DNA of 64,000 nucleotides from Erwinia sorbitola (GCF_009738185.1 NZ_CP046509.1:62001-126000); one strand, 5' to 3'. Positions 26,347-35,736 are shown, numbered from the stretch's first letter. The notes: generated by a model not told the origin, from the letters alone. A program made the numbers and translations.

Positions 26347-26805
26347 ATGACTAAAGATAAAGATGACAAAAAAGCAGCCTACGCGCCACTGTTGCTCGAC
26401 CAGCAACTCTGCTTTGCGCTCTACTCCGCCAATCTGGCGCTGCATAAAGTCTACCGGCAGCAGCTGGCTCCGCTGAATATCACCTATCCACAGTATCTGG
26501 TGATGATGGTTCTGTGGGAGCAGGATGATGTCACAGTGTCTGAGATTGGAGAACGCCTGTTCCTCGACTCAGCAACCCTGACCCCGCTCCTGAAACGCCT
26601 GGAAAGCGCCGGGCTGCTGAATCGTCTGCGTTCGCGTAACGATGAGCGCCAGGTGGTAGTCACGCTGACGCCTCAGGGGCGTGAGCTGCGGGAGCAGGCC
26701 CTGAGTATTCCTGAGTCGGTACGCTGTGCCACCGCCTGCGAGCTGGAAAAATTAATGTCGCTGAAGGGCGAGCTGGAGCAGCTGCGCGATAATCTTAACG
26801 GTTAA
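26347..26805 (+). CDS. ohrR: OhrR, organic peroxide-sensing MarR-family repressor
   Basis: A 152-residue MarR-type winged helix protein. Cys22 (LLLDQQLCFALYSANLALHK) is the peroxide-reactive residue, and a second Cys at 127 matches the two-cysteine OhrR of Xanthomonas; a further Cys is at 131. The helix LFLDSATLTPLLKRLESAGL near residue 77 is the DNA-reading helix. Organic hydroperoxides oxidise it and lift repression of ohr, encoded 87 bases downstream. It also faces the HD hydrolase gene. Confidence 0.93.
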   Translation: MTKDKDDKKAAYAPLLLDQQLCFALYSANLALHKVYRQQLAPLNITYPQYLVMMVLWEQDDVTVSEIGERLFLDSATLTPLLKRLESAGLLNRLRSRNDERQVVVTLTPQGRELREQALSIPESVRCATACELEKLMSLKGELEQLRDNLNG

Positions 26806-26851
26806 TCGCCTTGCGGGTGCCATCGCAGAGCCTTTATCCATATAAATAGCG

Positions 26852-26866
26852 CGCGATTAAATCGCG
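26852..26866. promoter_or_regulatory. Perfect palindrome upstream of ohr
   Basis: CGCGATT and AATCGCG flanking a single A, in the 87-base gap between ohrR and ohr, 26 bases ahead of the ohr start. It is unlike the palindrome before ohrR, so it may bind another regulator or act as an mRNA stem. Role unknown. Confidence 0.4.
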
Positions 26867-26892
26867 TATTTAATTCAAAAAGGAAACTGTTT

Positions 26893-27321
26893 ATGTCATT
26901 AGAAAAAGTTGTTTACCGTGCGAAAGCGAAAGCCACCGGTGGTCGTGAAGGCCGTGCTACCTCTTCCGATGGTGTGCTGGATATCCAGCTGGGCCTGCCG
27001 AAAGAGATGGGCGGTGCTGGTGGTAATGTGACAAACCCTGAGCAGCTGTTTGCTGCCGGTTATTCTGCCTGTTTTCTCGGTGCGATGAAGTTCGTTGCGG
27101 GCCGCGACAAGTTCACTATGCCAAAAGAGGCTTTTGTTGAAGGGGAAGTGGGGATTGGCCCATTACCGACCGGCTTTGGCATCGAAGCTACCCTCAACAT
27201 TCACCTGCCGGGTATGGACAGTGCTGAAGCGAAAAAGCTGGTGGATGCTGCCCATATCGTCTGTCCTTACTCTAACGCCACTCAGGGCAATATTGATGTG
27301 ACACTCAATATCATCAACTAA
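26893..27321 (+). CDS. ohr: Ohr, organic hydroperoxide resistance peroxiredoxin
   Basis: A 142-residue OsmC/Ohr protein. The catalytic Cys60 (AAGYSACFLGAMKF) and Cys124 (HIVCPYSNATQGN) are both present, as are Arg18 and Glu50 of the active site. It reduces organic hydroperoxides using lipoylated proteins. The start has AAAAGGAAAC upstream. Adjacent OhrR is its usual repressor. Confidence 0.96.
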   Translation: MSLEKVVYRAKAKATGGREGRATSSDGVLDIQLGLPKEMGGAGGNVTNPEQLFAAGYSACFLGAMKFVAGRDKFTMPKEAFVEGEVGIGPLPTGFGIEATLNIHLPGMDSAEAKKLVDAAHIVCPYSNATQGNIDVTLNIIN

Positions 27322-27330
27322 GCCGTCTGA

Positions 27331-27348
27331 CCGGGGCTGATGCCCCGG
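27331..27348 (+). terminator. Hairpin after ohr
   Basis: 7-bp stem CCGGGGC/GCCCCGG with TGAT loop and only a weak T-rich tail (CTGTCATTCTGTTTC). Probable terminator. Confidence 0.55.
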
Positions 27349-27669
27349 CTGTCATTCTGTTTCAACACTTTTCTGCGGTGCTTTTGTCTGCCACCCTTCC
27401 AGCCTTCCGTGACCGCTGTCAGATAATGCCGGTTCGCTTACCAGTAAAATGCCGAAATTTCACATGTCCACAGACTCAGCCCGCGTAGTGTGTTTTACTA
27501 CGCATCCTGCGATGGACTGTTACCCCTCATTTTTTCTTCAGAATCCTCTGGTTATGGATGGCCTAAAGGTTTATCGGTGTTGTGGTCGAACTCTGGCCCC
27601 ATGCAAAGGTCTGATTAGCGTTCAGATCGCGTTTAGCAATCGTTTAGGTTATGCCAGGATTAAGGTTGA
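27349..27669. other. Intergenic region before eptB, no gene supported
   Basis: About 320 bases. One short open frame starting near 27449 overlaps the eptB start and has no ribosome site or recognisable product, so I treat the stretch as the eptB leader. Confidence 0.5.
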
Positions 27670-29346
27670 ATGAATTCTATTAAAATGTTTACCCAGCAGA
27701 AGTTATCGCTATTGCTGGCTGTCTACATCGGGCTGTTTTTGAATCTTCCAGTATTTTATCGTCGGTTTGATTCCTTTCTAATAAAGTTTGAAATGATGCA
27801 ATGGCTGTCAGCTCTGGCTGAAGTGGTGGCAGCGGTTCTGCTGACCTTCTTCCTGCTGCGCGTGCTGTCGCTTGGCGGCAAAAAATTCTGGCGCATTACC
27901 GCCAGCCTGATGGTGTTGATATCCGTCTCAGCCAGTTACTACATGGCATTCTTTAACGTGGTGATTGGCTACGGCATTGTCGCCTCGGTGATGACCACGG
28001 ATACCGACCTGTCTAAAGAGGTAGTGGGCTACCACTTTGTCCTCTATATGATTCTGGTGAGCCTGATCCCGCTGGCGTTGATCTGGTGGAGCAGTCTGCG
28101 TATGACGCTGCTGGAGCAGCTTAAAACGCCAGGGCAGCGTATTACGCCATTACTGACGTTACTGCTGGCACTGCTGCTGACCTGGGGACCGATTCGCTAT
28201 TTCGATAAGATCCAAAGCTCCAATGAGAAGCTGACCAATATTGACCTGCCGAGTTATGGCGGCGTAGTGGCGCACTCCTATCTGCCGTCCAACTGGTTAA
28301 CGGCGGCGGGGCTGTTTGCCTATACCAGCTACGACGAGAAAATGGACAGCGATGACCTGTTCGACCCGGCGAAAAACTTCACCTATACCGCGCCGAAAGG
28401 GCTGGATGACACCTACGTGGTGTTTGTGATTGGGGAAACTACCCGCTGGGATCATATGGGCCTGCTGGGCTATGAGCGTGACAACACGCCTAAGCTGTCG
28501 AAAGAGAAGAACCTGGTCGCATTCCGTGGTGAATCCTGCGATACCTCCACCAAGCTCTCTCTGCGCTGCATGTTTGTGCGCGAGGGGGGAACCATGGATA
28601 ACCCGGGCCGTACGCTGAAAGAGCAAAACGTCTTTTCGGTGCTGAAATCACTGGGCTTCAGCTCGGATCTCTTCGCCATGCAGAGCGAGGTGTGGTTCTA
28701 CAACAACACTAATGCAGACAGCTACGCCTTCCGCGAGCAGATTGGTTCAGAGAAACGTAACCAGGGTAAATCAGTGGACGATATGCTGCTGATACCGGAG
28801 CTGAAATCATCTATTGATGACCACCCTAAAGGCAAGCATCTGGTTATTCTGCACACCAAAGGTTCTCACTATCTCTATTCCCAGCGCTATCCGCGTGATT
28901 TCGCCCGCTACCAGCCGGAGTGCATGGGCGTGGACGATACCTGTAGCAAAGAGATGCTGATTAACGCCTACGACAACTCCATTCTGTATGTCGATACCAT
29001 GCTGGACAGCGTCTTCGATCAGCTGCGCGATAAGAAAGCGATTGTGTTTTACGCCGCCGATCACGGTGAGTCGATTAGCGAAAACATGCACCTGCACGGC
29101 ACGCCACGCAGTATGGCTCCGCCGGAGCAGTTCCGTGTGCCAATGATTGTCTGGGCATCGGATAAGTACCTGGCAGATCCGAACAATAAGAGTGCTTTTG
29201 AGCGCTTACAGGCCGAGCAGAAAGCGGGTAAAACTCACCGCCATGTTGAGCTGTTTGACACCATTCTGGGTTGCCTGGGCTACACTTCAGCCAACGGTGG
29301 CATTAAGCAGGCCAACAACTGGTGCGCCGATCCAAAACAGCCTTAA
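27670..29346 (+). CDS. eptB: EptB, Kdo2-lipid A phosphoethanolamine transferase
   Basis: A 558-residue inner-membrane enzyme with five N-terminal hydrophobic segments to about residue 180 and a periplasmic sulfatase-like domain. Metal and active-site features: GETTRWDH (Glu256), nucleophilic Thr294 in STKLSLRCMF, HTKGSHYLYSQRYP, and ADHGESISE near residue 460. It aligns along its length with E. coli EptB (563 residues) and, as in E. coli, sits next to the dpp operon. It adds phosphoethanolamine to the outer Kdo of LPS. The proK tRNA found between eptB and dppA in E. coli was not seen here. Confidence 0.95.
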   Translation: MNSIKMFTQQKLSLLLAVYIGLFLNLPVFYRRFDSFLIKFEMMQWLSALAEVVAAVLLTFFLLRVLSLGGKKFWRITASLMVLISVSASYYMAFFNVVIGYGIVASVMTTDTDLSKEVVGYHFVLYMILVSLIPLALIWWSSLRMTLLEQLKTPGQRITPLLTLLLALLLTWGPIRYFDKIQSSNEKLTNIDLPSYGGVVAHSYLPSNWLTAAGLFAYTSYDEKMDSDDLFDPAKNFTYTAPKGLDDTYVVFVIGETTRWDHMGLLGYERDNTPKLSKEKNLVAFRGESCDTSTKLSLRCMFVREGGTMDNPGRTLKEQNVFSVLKSLGFSSDLFAMQSEVWFYNNTNADSYAFREQIGSEKRNQGKSVDDMLLIPELKSSIDDHPKGKHLVILHTKGSHYLYSQRYPRDFARYQPECMGVDDTCSKEMLINAYDNSILYVDTMLDSVFDQLRDKKAIVFYAADHGESISENMHLHGTPRSMAPPEQFRVPMIVWASDKYLADPNNKSAFERLQAEQKAGKTHRHVELFDTILGCLGYTSANGGIKQANNWCADPKQP

Positions 29347-29378
29347 CACGGCCAATGCTCAGTAACCTGAGATGAAAT

Positions 29379-29410
29379 AGTGCCTTGCTGTGGTAACCCG
29401 GCAAGGCACT
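29379..29410. terminator. Stem-loop after eptB
   Basis: 10-bp perfect stem AGTGCCTTGC/GCAAGGCACT with a 12-base loop, no T-run. It probably ends or protects the eptB transcript. Confidence 0.55.
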
Positions 29411-30065
29411 CTCCACCGTTATCACTCCTGACTTATTCCCTCTCTTTTTCCACCAAATAATCTGCTGTTGCTGAAAGACTATGCGGCTGCTTTTCATGCC
29501 TGGAAATGCGCATAGATGCGCATAAATCCTTATTCTGCCGGGTTCCGTCACTTATTTCGCAACGCGTTTTTCTTATGACCGATCGTGGCTTGTTGCCTGT
29601 TTCTTATCTTAGCGTTGCAGCATTTTTATCTATAAGTTAGCCATATAGACAATTTTATCGGGTGCTAATCGACTTCTTTGGGATTATTTTACGGGTTTTT
29701 TTTCGATGTTATGTGCTGACTGATCGCGAATTAACCAGGGATTAATGTGGTTTTCATCACACTTAATAACGTTTTACGCTGCAAATGTTATTGAATTGTT
29801 TTTTTTATATTTGCTTGCTGTTTCTCACACTTCGCTTAAATACCCTACGCTTGTATTGACGTTCCCTGAAACTATTGACAAATTGAAGCCTCAGTACAAA
29901 AGGTAAGGAGATTTGTCTGATCGTTTCTGCGTCGTCAGACCCTCTCCCGATCTCTCTTTTTTACTAATGCCGCAGGGCACCACGTACAGGCCACCAAAAA
30001 ATATCGGCCGGCGTTAATACCCACAAGGGTATACACACAACATCACATCACTACTGGAGCAAAGC
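29411..30065 (+). promoter_or_regulatory. dppA leader region with likely GcvB target
   Basis: About 650 bases without a supported gene upstream of dppA. Just before the start lies an A/C-rich stretch (ACACACAACATCACATC, about 30033-30049), complementary to the G/U-rich R1 region by which the small RNA GcvB represses dppA in E. coli and Salmonella. An ACTGGAGC ribosome site follows. sRNA control is inferred. Confidence 0.6.
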
Positions 30066-31676
30066 ATGACTATTTCCCTGGCTAAATCCGGGATGCTGAA
30101 AGTCGGTCTCAGCGCGATCGCGCTGTTAATGGCTACAGGTGTTCAGGCGAAGACCCTGGTTTATTGTTCTGAAGGTTCGCCTGAAGGTTTTAACCCACAG
30201 TTATTTACCTCTGGCACCACCTATGACGCCAGCTCACGTCAGATTTATAACCGTCTGGTGGAATTCACCATTGGTACCACTGAATTACATCCGGCTCTGG
30301 CAGAAAAATGGGATGTGAGCGCAGATGGCAAAACTTACACTTTCCACCTGCGTAAGGGCGTGAAGTGGCAGACCACTAAAGACTTTAAACCAACGCGCGA
30401 CTTTAACGCCGATGACGTGGTGTTCACCTTTGAGCGCCAGCTGGATAAAAATAACAAGTATCACGGTGTTTCTGGCGGCAGCTACGAATACTTTGACGGC
30501 ATGGATATGCCGAACCTGATCAGCAAAGTTGTGAAAGTGGATGACAATACGGTTCGTTTCGAACTGACGCGTCCGGAGTCACCTTTCCTCGCAGACCTGG
30601 GTATGGACTTCGCCTCAATCTTGTCCGCTGAGTACGCAGATAACATGCTGAAAGCCGGTACGCCGGAAAAAGTGGATCTCAACCCGGTCGGTACTGGCCC
30701 GTTCCAGTTACAGCAGTACCAGAAAGACTCCCGCATTCTGTATAAAGCCAACCCGAACTACTGGGGCACCAAGCCGAAAATTGATCGCCTGGTGTTCTCC
30801 ATCACCCCGGATGCCTCCGTACGTTACGCCAAAATGCAAAAAGGCGAATGTCAGGTGATGCCGTACCCGAACCCGGCTGATATTGCGCGTATGAAGCAGG
30901 ATAAGAATATCAACCTGCTGGAGCAGCCTGGCCTCAACGTCGGCTATCTGTCGTTTAACGTTGAGAAAAAACCGCTGGATAACCTGAAAGTACGTCAGGC
31001 GCTGACCATGGCGGTGAACAAGAAAGCAATTATCGAAGCGGTCTACCAGGGCGCCGGGCAGGAAGCGAAAAACCTGATCCCGCCAACCATGTGGGGCTAC
31101 AACGATGCAGTACAGGACTATCCGTACGATCCGGTAAAAGCCAAAGCACTGCTGAAAGATGCAGGCATGGCGGATGGCTTCGCTATCGACCTGTGGGCGA
31201 TGCCGGTACAGCGTCCGTACAACCCGAACGCGCGTCGTATGGCAGAAATGATTCAGAACGACTGGGCGAAAATTGGTGTGAAAGCCAAGATCGTCACCTA
31301 CGAGTGGGGCGAGTATCTGAAGCGTGCTAAAGCCGGTGAACACCAGACCGTGATGATGGGCTGGACTGGCGACAATGGGGATCCGGATAACTTCTTCGCT
31401 ACCCTGTTCAGCTGCGCAGCGGCAAAAGATGGCTCGAACTATTCACGCTGGTGCGACAAGTCGTTTGAAGATCTGATCCAGCCGGCACGCGCCACGGACG
31501 ATCACAACAAACGCATTGAGCTGTACAAACAGGCTCAGGTCGTGATGCATGACCAGGCACCTGCGCTGATTGTTGCGCACTCTACGGTCTACGAGCCGGT
31601 GAGTAAAAAAGTCTCAGGCTATGTTGTCGACCCGCTGGGTGGCCACTACTTCGCCCAGGTAGATATCAAGGAATAA
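30066..31676 (+). CDS. dppA: DppA, periplasmic dipeptide-binding protein
   Basis: A 536-residue family-5 solute-binding protein. Signal peptide to about residue 28 (ending GVQA), mature start KTLVYCSEGSPEGFNPQLFTSGTTYDASSRQIYN as in E. coli DppA (535 residues). It binds di- and some tripeptides and haem in the periplasm and hands them to DppBC. First gene of dppABCDF, with a long leader and a stem-loop between it and dppB that allows higher dppA expression. Confidence 0.97.
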   Translation: MTISLAKSGMLKVGLSAIALLMATGVQAKTLVYCSEGSPEGFNPQLFTSGTTYDASSRQIYNRLVEFTIGTTELHPALAEKWDVSADGKTYTFHLRKGVKWQTTKDFKPTRDFNADDVVFTFERQLDKNNKYHGVSGGSYEYFDGMDMPNLISKVVKVDDNTVRFELTRPESPFLADLGMDFASILSAEYADNMLKAGTPEKVDLNPVGTGPFQLQQYQKDSRILYKANPNYWGTKPKIDRLVFSITPDASVRYAKMQKGECQVMPYPNPADIARMKQDKNINLLEQPGLNVGYLSFNVEKKPLDNLKVRQALTMAVNKKAIIEAVYQGAGQEAKNLIPPTMWGYNDAVQDYPYDPVKAKALLKDAGMADGFAIDLWAMPVQRPYNPNARRMAEMIQNDWAKIGVKAKIVTYEWGEYLKRAKAGEHQTVMMGWTGDNGDPDNFFATLFSCAAAKDGSNYSRWCDKSFEDLIQPARATDDHNKRIELYKQAQVVMHDQAPALIVAHSTVYEPVSKKVSGYVVDPLGGHYFAQVDIKE

Positions 31677-31711
31677 TACGGCGGGTTGGAGAGCTACAAC
31701 TCCCCGTAAAT

Positions 31712-31749
31712 TGCGAAGGGGCCAGGCATGCCTGGCCCTTCTTTCGCAA
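31712..31749 (+). other. Stem-loop between dppA and dppB
   Basis: Long hairpin: TTGCGAA ... TTCGCAA outer arms and AAGGGGCCAGG/CCTGGCCCTT inner arms with one bulged G. There is no clean T-run. Likely an mRNA-stabilising/partial-termination element that keeps dppA more abundant than the membrane genes. Confidence 0.75.
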
Positions 31750-31810
31750 GATGTGAGCAATAATAATCCTGTCGGCTACGGCTGGCCGGAACTAAAAGAG
31801 AATGCGGAAT

Positions 31811-32830
31811 ATGTTGCAGTTCATACTCCGACGCTTGGGACTTGTTATCCCAACGTTTATCGGTATCACCCTGTTAACCTTCGCGTTTGTGCATATGATC
31901 CCCGGCGACCCGGTAATGATCATGGTGGGCGAACGTGGTATCTCACCAGAACGTCATGCGCAGTTAATGGCCCAGCTCGGTCTGGATAAGCCACTCTGGC
32001 AGCAGTACATCACCTATATCAACGGCGTCATGCATGGTGACCTCGGCATATCACTGAAAAGCCGTGTGCCGGTATGGCAGGAGTTCGTCCCGCGCTTTAA
32101 GGCTACACTTGAGCTGGGCATCTGCGCGATGCTGTTTGCCGTTGCCGTTGGCATCCCGGTTGGCGTACTGGCGGCTGTTAAACGCGGTTCCATTTTTGAC
32201 CACACCGCAGTAGGCATCTCCCTGACGGGTTACTCGATGCCGATTTTCTGGTGGGGCATGATGCTGATTATGCTGGTTTCGGTGCAGCTCAACCTGACGC
32301 CGGTCTCCGGACGTATCGGCGATACGGTATTCCTCGATGACAGCCTGCCGTTAACCGGCTTTATGCTGATAGACACCCTGTTCTGGGGCGAGCCTGGCGA
32401 CTTCAAAGATGCCGTGATGCATATGATCCTGCCTGCCATTGTGCTGGGCACTATTCCACTGGCGGTGATTGTACGTATGACGCGCTCGGCGATGCTGGAA
32501 GTGCTGGGCGAAGACTATATCCGTACCGCGCGCGCCAAAGGGCTGACGCCGATGCGCGTGATCGTGGTGCATGCATTACGTAACGCCATGCTGCCGGTGG
32601 TGACGGTGATTGGCCTTCAGGTCGGTACGCTGCTTGCGGGTGCCATCCTGACGGAAACCATCTTCTCCTGGCCTGGCCTGGGGCGCTGGTTAATCGACGC
32701 ACTCCAGCGCCGCGACTACCCGGTGGTTCAGGGTGGGGTGCTGATGGTCGCCACGTTGATTATCGTCGTCAACCTGCTGGTCGACGTGCTTTATGGCGTG
32801 GTCAATCCGCGCATCCGTCACAAGAAATAA
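31811..32830 (+). CDS. dppB: DppB, dipeptide ABC transporter permease
   Basis: A 339-residue permease. The ATG at 31811 is chosen because it gives MLQFILRRLGLVIPTFIG, the same start and length as E. coli DppB; an ATG nine bases earlier is possible. It has six hydrophobic segments and the EAA-type loop EDYIRTARAKGLTPMRVIVVHALRNA near residue 236. It pairs with DppC to form the channel. Confidence 0.96.
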   Translation: MLQFILRRLGLVIPTFIGITLLTFAFVHMIPGDPVMIMVGERGISPERHAQLMAQLGLDKPLWQQYITYINGVMHGDLGISLKSRVPVWQEFVPRFKATLELGICAMLFAVAVGIPVGVLAAVKRGSIFDHTAVGISLTGYSMPIFWWGMMLIMLVSVQLNLTPVSGRIGDTVFLDDSLPLTGFMLIDTLFWGEPGDFKDAVMHMILPAIVLGTIPLAVIVRMTRSAMLEVLGEDYIRTARAKGLTPMRVIVVHALRNAMLPVVTVIGLQVGTLLAGAILTETIFSWPGLGRWLIDALQRRDYPVVQGGVLMVATLIIVVNLLVDVLYGVVNPRIRHKK

Positions 32831-32839
32831 GGGGCCAAC

Positions 32840-33742
32840 ATGTCTGTTGTGGATCCAGGCAGCGTTAACGCTGCACCCAAGCCGATGACCCCGTTACAGG
32901 AATTCTGGCACTACTTTAAGCGTAACAAAGGCGCGGTTATCGGCCTGGCTTACGTACTTCTGATGATTATTATTGCGGTGTTTGCCAATGTGCTGGCCCC
33001 GCATGCTCCCGCTGAACAGTTCCGCGATGCGTTGCTGCGTCCACCGGCCTGGCAGGAAGGCGGCAGCTGGCAGTATATTTTCGGCACGGATGACGTAGGC
33101 CGCGATGTGCTGTCGCGCCTGATGTACGGTGCCCGTCTGTCGCTGCTGGTCGGCTGTCTGGTGGTGGTACTGTCGCTCATCTTCGGGGTTATTTTTGGTC
33201 TGATAGCCGGTTATGTTGGCGGTGCCGTTGATGCCGCGATTATGCGTCTGGTCGATATCATGCTGGCGCTGCCAAGCCTGCTGCTGGCCCTGGTGCTGGT
33301 CGCGATCTTTGGCCCGTCAATTGTTAACGCCTCTATCGCACTGACCTTTGTCGCGCTGCCGCACTATATCCGTCTGACCCGTGCTGCGGTGCTGGTGGAG
33401 GTCACGCGCGACTACGTGACAGCCTCCCGCGTGGCCGGAGCGGGTGCGGTGCGTCAGATGTTCGTCAATATTTTACCAAACTGCCTGGCACCGCTGATCG
33501 TGCAGGCGTCTCTCGGTTTTTCCAACGCGATCCTCGATATGGCCGCGCTGGGTTTCCTGGGTATGGGTGCGCAGCCGCCAACGCCGGAGTGGGGCACGAT
33601 GCTCTCCGACGTATTGCAGTTCGCGCAGAGTGCCTGGTGGGTGGTCACCTTCCCTGGTGTGGCTATTCTGCTGACGGTACTGGCTTTCAACCTGATGGGC
33701 GATGGTTTACGCGACGCTCTTGACCCGAAACTCAAACAGTAG
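32840..33742 (+). CDS. dppC: DppC, dipeptide ABC transporter permease
   Basis: A 300-residue permease, the E. coli DppC length, with six hydrophobic segments. It has the family stretch GTDDVGRDVLSRLMYGARLSL near residue 80 and the ATPase-contact loop near residue 194 (RDYVTASRVAGAGAVRQMFVNILPN). It starts 9 bases after dppB. Second pore subunit of the dipeptide importer. Confidence 0.96.
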   Translation: MSVVDPGSVNAAPKPMTPLQEFWHYFKRNKGAVIGLAYVLLMIIIAVFANVLAPHAPAEQFRDALLRPPAWQEGGSWQYIFGTDDVGRDVLSRLMYGARLSLLVGCLVVVLSLIFGVIFGLIAGYVGGAVDAAIMRLVDIMLALPSLLLALVLVAIFGPSIVNASIALTFVALPHYIRLTRAAVLVEVTRDYVTASRVAGAGAVRQMFVNILPNCLAPLIVQASLGFSNAILDMAALGFLGMGAQPPTPEWGTMLSDVLQFAQSAWWVVTFPGVAILLTVLAFNLMGDGLRDALDPKLKQ

Positions 33743-33750
33743 GCAGCGAG

Positions 33751-34737
33751 ATGGCACTATTAACTGTAGATAAGCTTTCGGTGCATTTCGGTGACGAAAA
33801 AGCACCTTTCCGCGCCGTTGACCGCATCAGCTATCAGGTTGAGCAGGGTCAGGTGGTGGGAATTGTCGGTGAATCCGGCTCCGGTAAGTCCGTCAGCTCG
33901 CTGGCGATTATGGGGCTGATTGATTTCCCCGGCAAAGTGATGGCAGACAATCTGGTATTTAATCAGCGCGATCTGCGCCGCATCTCGGAGAAGGAGCGCC
34001 GCCAGCTGGTGGGTTCCGACGTCGCGATGATTTTCCAGGATCCCATGACCAGCCTCAATCCCTGCTACACCGTGGGCTTTCAGATTATGGAAGCGATCAA
34101 GGTGCATCAGGGCGGCAATAAACGTACCCGTCGCCAGCGCGCCATCGACCTGCTGAATCAGGTCGGAATACCTGATGCAGCCTCGCGGCTGGACGTCTAT
34201 CCGCACCAGCTTTCCGGCGGTATGAGCCAGCGCGTGATGATCGCGATGGCGATTGCCTGTCGCCCTAAGCTGCTGATTGCCGATGAGCCAACCACCGCAC
34301 TCGACGTCACTATTCAGGCGCAGATCATCGAGCTGCTGCTCGACCTGCAACGCCAGGAGAATATGGCCCTGATCCTGATTACTCACGATCTGGCGCTGGT
34401 GGCTGAAGCCGCGCAGCACATAATTGTGATGTATGCGGGCCAGGTGGTGGAAACCGGCCGCGCGGTAGATATCTTTAAGGCCCCGCGCCATCCTTATACC
34501 CAGGCACTGCTGCGTGCACTGCCGGAGTTCGCGGCGGAAAAAGCGCGACTGGCTTCGTTATCAGGCGTGGTGCCGGGTAAGTATGACCGTCCTGAAGGCT
34601 GTCTGCTGAATCCGCGTTGCCCGTATGCCAACGATCGCTGCCGCAGCGAAGAGCCGCCACTGCGTGATATTGCCGGGCGTCAGTCCAAATGTCATTACCC
34701 GCTGGATGATGCCGGGAGGCCAACATATGAAGCCTGA
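33751..34737 (+). CDS. dppD: DppD, dipeptide ABC transporter ATPase
   Basis: A 328-residue ATPase: Walker A GESGSGKS near residue 40, Q-loop MIFQDPMTSLNP, signature LSGGMSQRVMIAMAIA near residue 153, Walker B LLIADEPTTALDVT, then the C-terminal oligopeptide-transporter region with Cys-rich GCLLNPRCPYANDRC. Family members of this type may hold an iron-sulphur cluster at these cysteines. It ends 11 bases inside dppF. Confidence 0.96.
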   Translation: MALLTVDKLSVHFGDEKAPFRAVDRISYQVEQGQVVGIVGESGSGKSVSSLAIMGLIDFPGKVMADNLVFNQRDLRRISEKERRQLVGSDVAMIFQDPMTSLNPCYTVGFQIMEAIKVHQGGNKRTRRQRAIDLLNQVGIPDAASRLDVYPHQLSGGMSQRVMIAMAIACRPKLLIADEPTTALDVTIQAQIIELLLDLQRQENMALILITHDLALVAEAAQHIIVMYAGQVVETGRAVDIFKAPRHPYTQALLRALPEFAAEKARLASLSGVVPGKYDRPEGCLLNPRCPYANDRCRSEEPPLRDIAGRQSKCHYPLDDAGRPTYEA

Positions 34738-35728
34738 ACACGATAAATCGACGCTGCTGATGCAGGCGATCGATCTGAAAAAACACTACCCGGTGAAGAA
34801 GGGCCTGTTTGGTCAGGAACGTCTGGTCAAAGCGCTGGACGGTGTCTCTTTCGATCTGGAGCGCGGCAAGACGCTGGCAGTGGTGGGGGAGTCCGGCTGC
34901 GGTAAATCAACGCTCGGCCGCCTGCTCACCATGATTGAAACGCCGACCGAAGGTCAGCTGTTCTATCAGGGGCAGGATCTGCTTAAACATGATCCACAGG
35001 CGCAGAAGCTGCGACGTCAGAAGATCCAGATTGTCTTCCAGAACCCGTACGGTTCCCTGAACCCGCGTAAAAAGGTCAGTCAGATTCTTGAAGAGCCGCT
35101 GCTGATTAACACCGACCTGACGCGTGCCGAGCGCCGCGAGAAAACGCTGGAGATGATGGCGAAAGTCGGGCTGAAAACCGAACACTACGACCGCTATCCG
35201 CATATGTTCTCAGGCGGGCAGCGTCAGCGTATCGCCATCGCACGCGGACTGATGCTGGATCCGGATGTGCTGATCGCCGATGAGCCGGTATCGGCTCTTG
35301 ATGTATCGGTGCGTGCTCAGGTGCTGAACCTGATGATGGATTTACAGCAGGATCTCGGTCTCTCTTACGTGTTTATCTCCCATGACCTGTCGGTAGTGGA
35401 GCATATCGCCGATGAGGTGATGGTGATGTATCTGGGGCGCTGTGTGGAGAAGGGCAGCAAAGAGGAGATTTTTTCCAATCCGCGCCACCCTTATACGCAA
35501 GCGCTGCTGTCGGCGACACCACGCCTCAACCCGGATGAGCGTCGCGAGCGCATCAAACTGACCGGCGAGCTGCCCAGCCCGCTGAATCCACCGCCGGGCT
35601 GCGCGTTTAACGCTCGCTGTCGCCGCCAGTTTGGCACCTGCGTTCAGCTGCAACCGCAGTTGAAAACCTTTGGCGGGCAGCAGGTAGCCTGCTTTGCCGT
35701 CGAGCAGGATGAAAACAGTCAGGCCTGA
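34727..35728 (+). CDS. dppF: DppF, dipeptide ABC transporter ATPase
   Basis: A 333-residue ATPase starting MKPEHDKSTLLMQAIDLKKHYPVKKG. The ATG at 34727 has GGGAGG upstream and overlaps the end of dppD by 11 bases; a much longer reading from 34625 lies in dppD. Walker A GESGCGKST, signature FSGGQRQRIAIARGLM, Walker B VLIADEPVSALDVS, and the cysteine pattern PPGCAFNARCRRQFGTC at the end. Works with DppD as the second ATPase. Last gene of the operon. Confidence 0.96.
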   Translation: MKPEHDKSTLLMQAIDLKKHYPVKKGLFGQERLVKALDGVSFDLERGKTLAVVGESGCGKSTLGRLLTMIETPTEGQLFYQGQDLLKHDPQAQKLRRQKIQIVFQNPYGSLNPRKKVSQILEEPLLINTDLTRAERREKTLEMMAKVGLKTEHYDRYPHMFSGGQRQRIAIARGLMLDPDVLIADEPVSALDVSVRAQVLNLMMDLQQDLGLSYVFISHDLSVVEHIADEVMVMYLGRCVEKGSKEEIFSNPRHPYTQALLSATPRLNPDERRERIKLTGELPSPLNPPPGCAFNARCRRQFGTCVQLQPQLKTFGGQQVACFAVEQDENSQA

Positions 35729-35736
35729 GTTAACTA

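Noticed and set aside
27449..27673. A 74-codon frame ahead of eptB
   Set aside because: No ribosome site, no recognisable product, ends inside the eptB start; treated as leader.
29347..30065. Possible proK tRNA between eptB and dppA, as in E. coli
   Set aside because: I looked for the tRNA-Pro sequence and its T-loop and did not find it.
33760..34491. A 243-codon minus-strand frame inside dppD
   Set aside because: Antisense to conserved ATPase sequence with no start signal.
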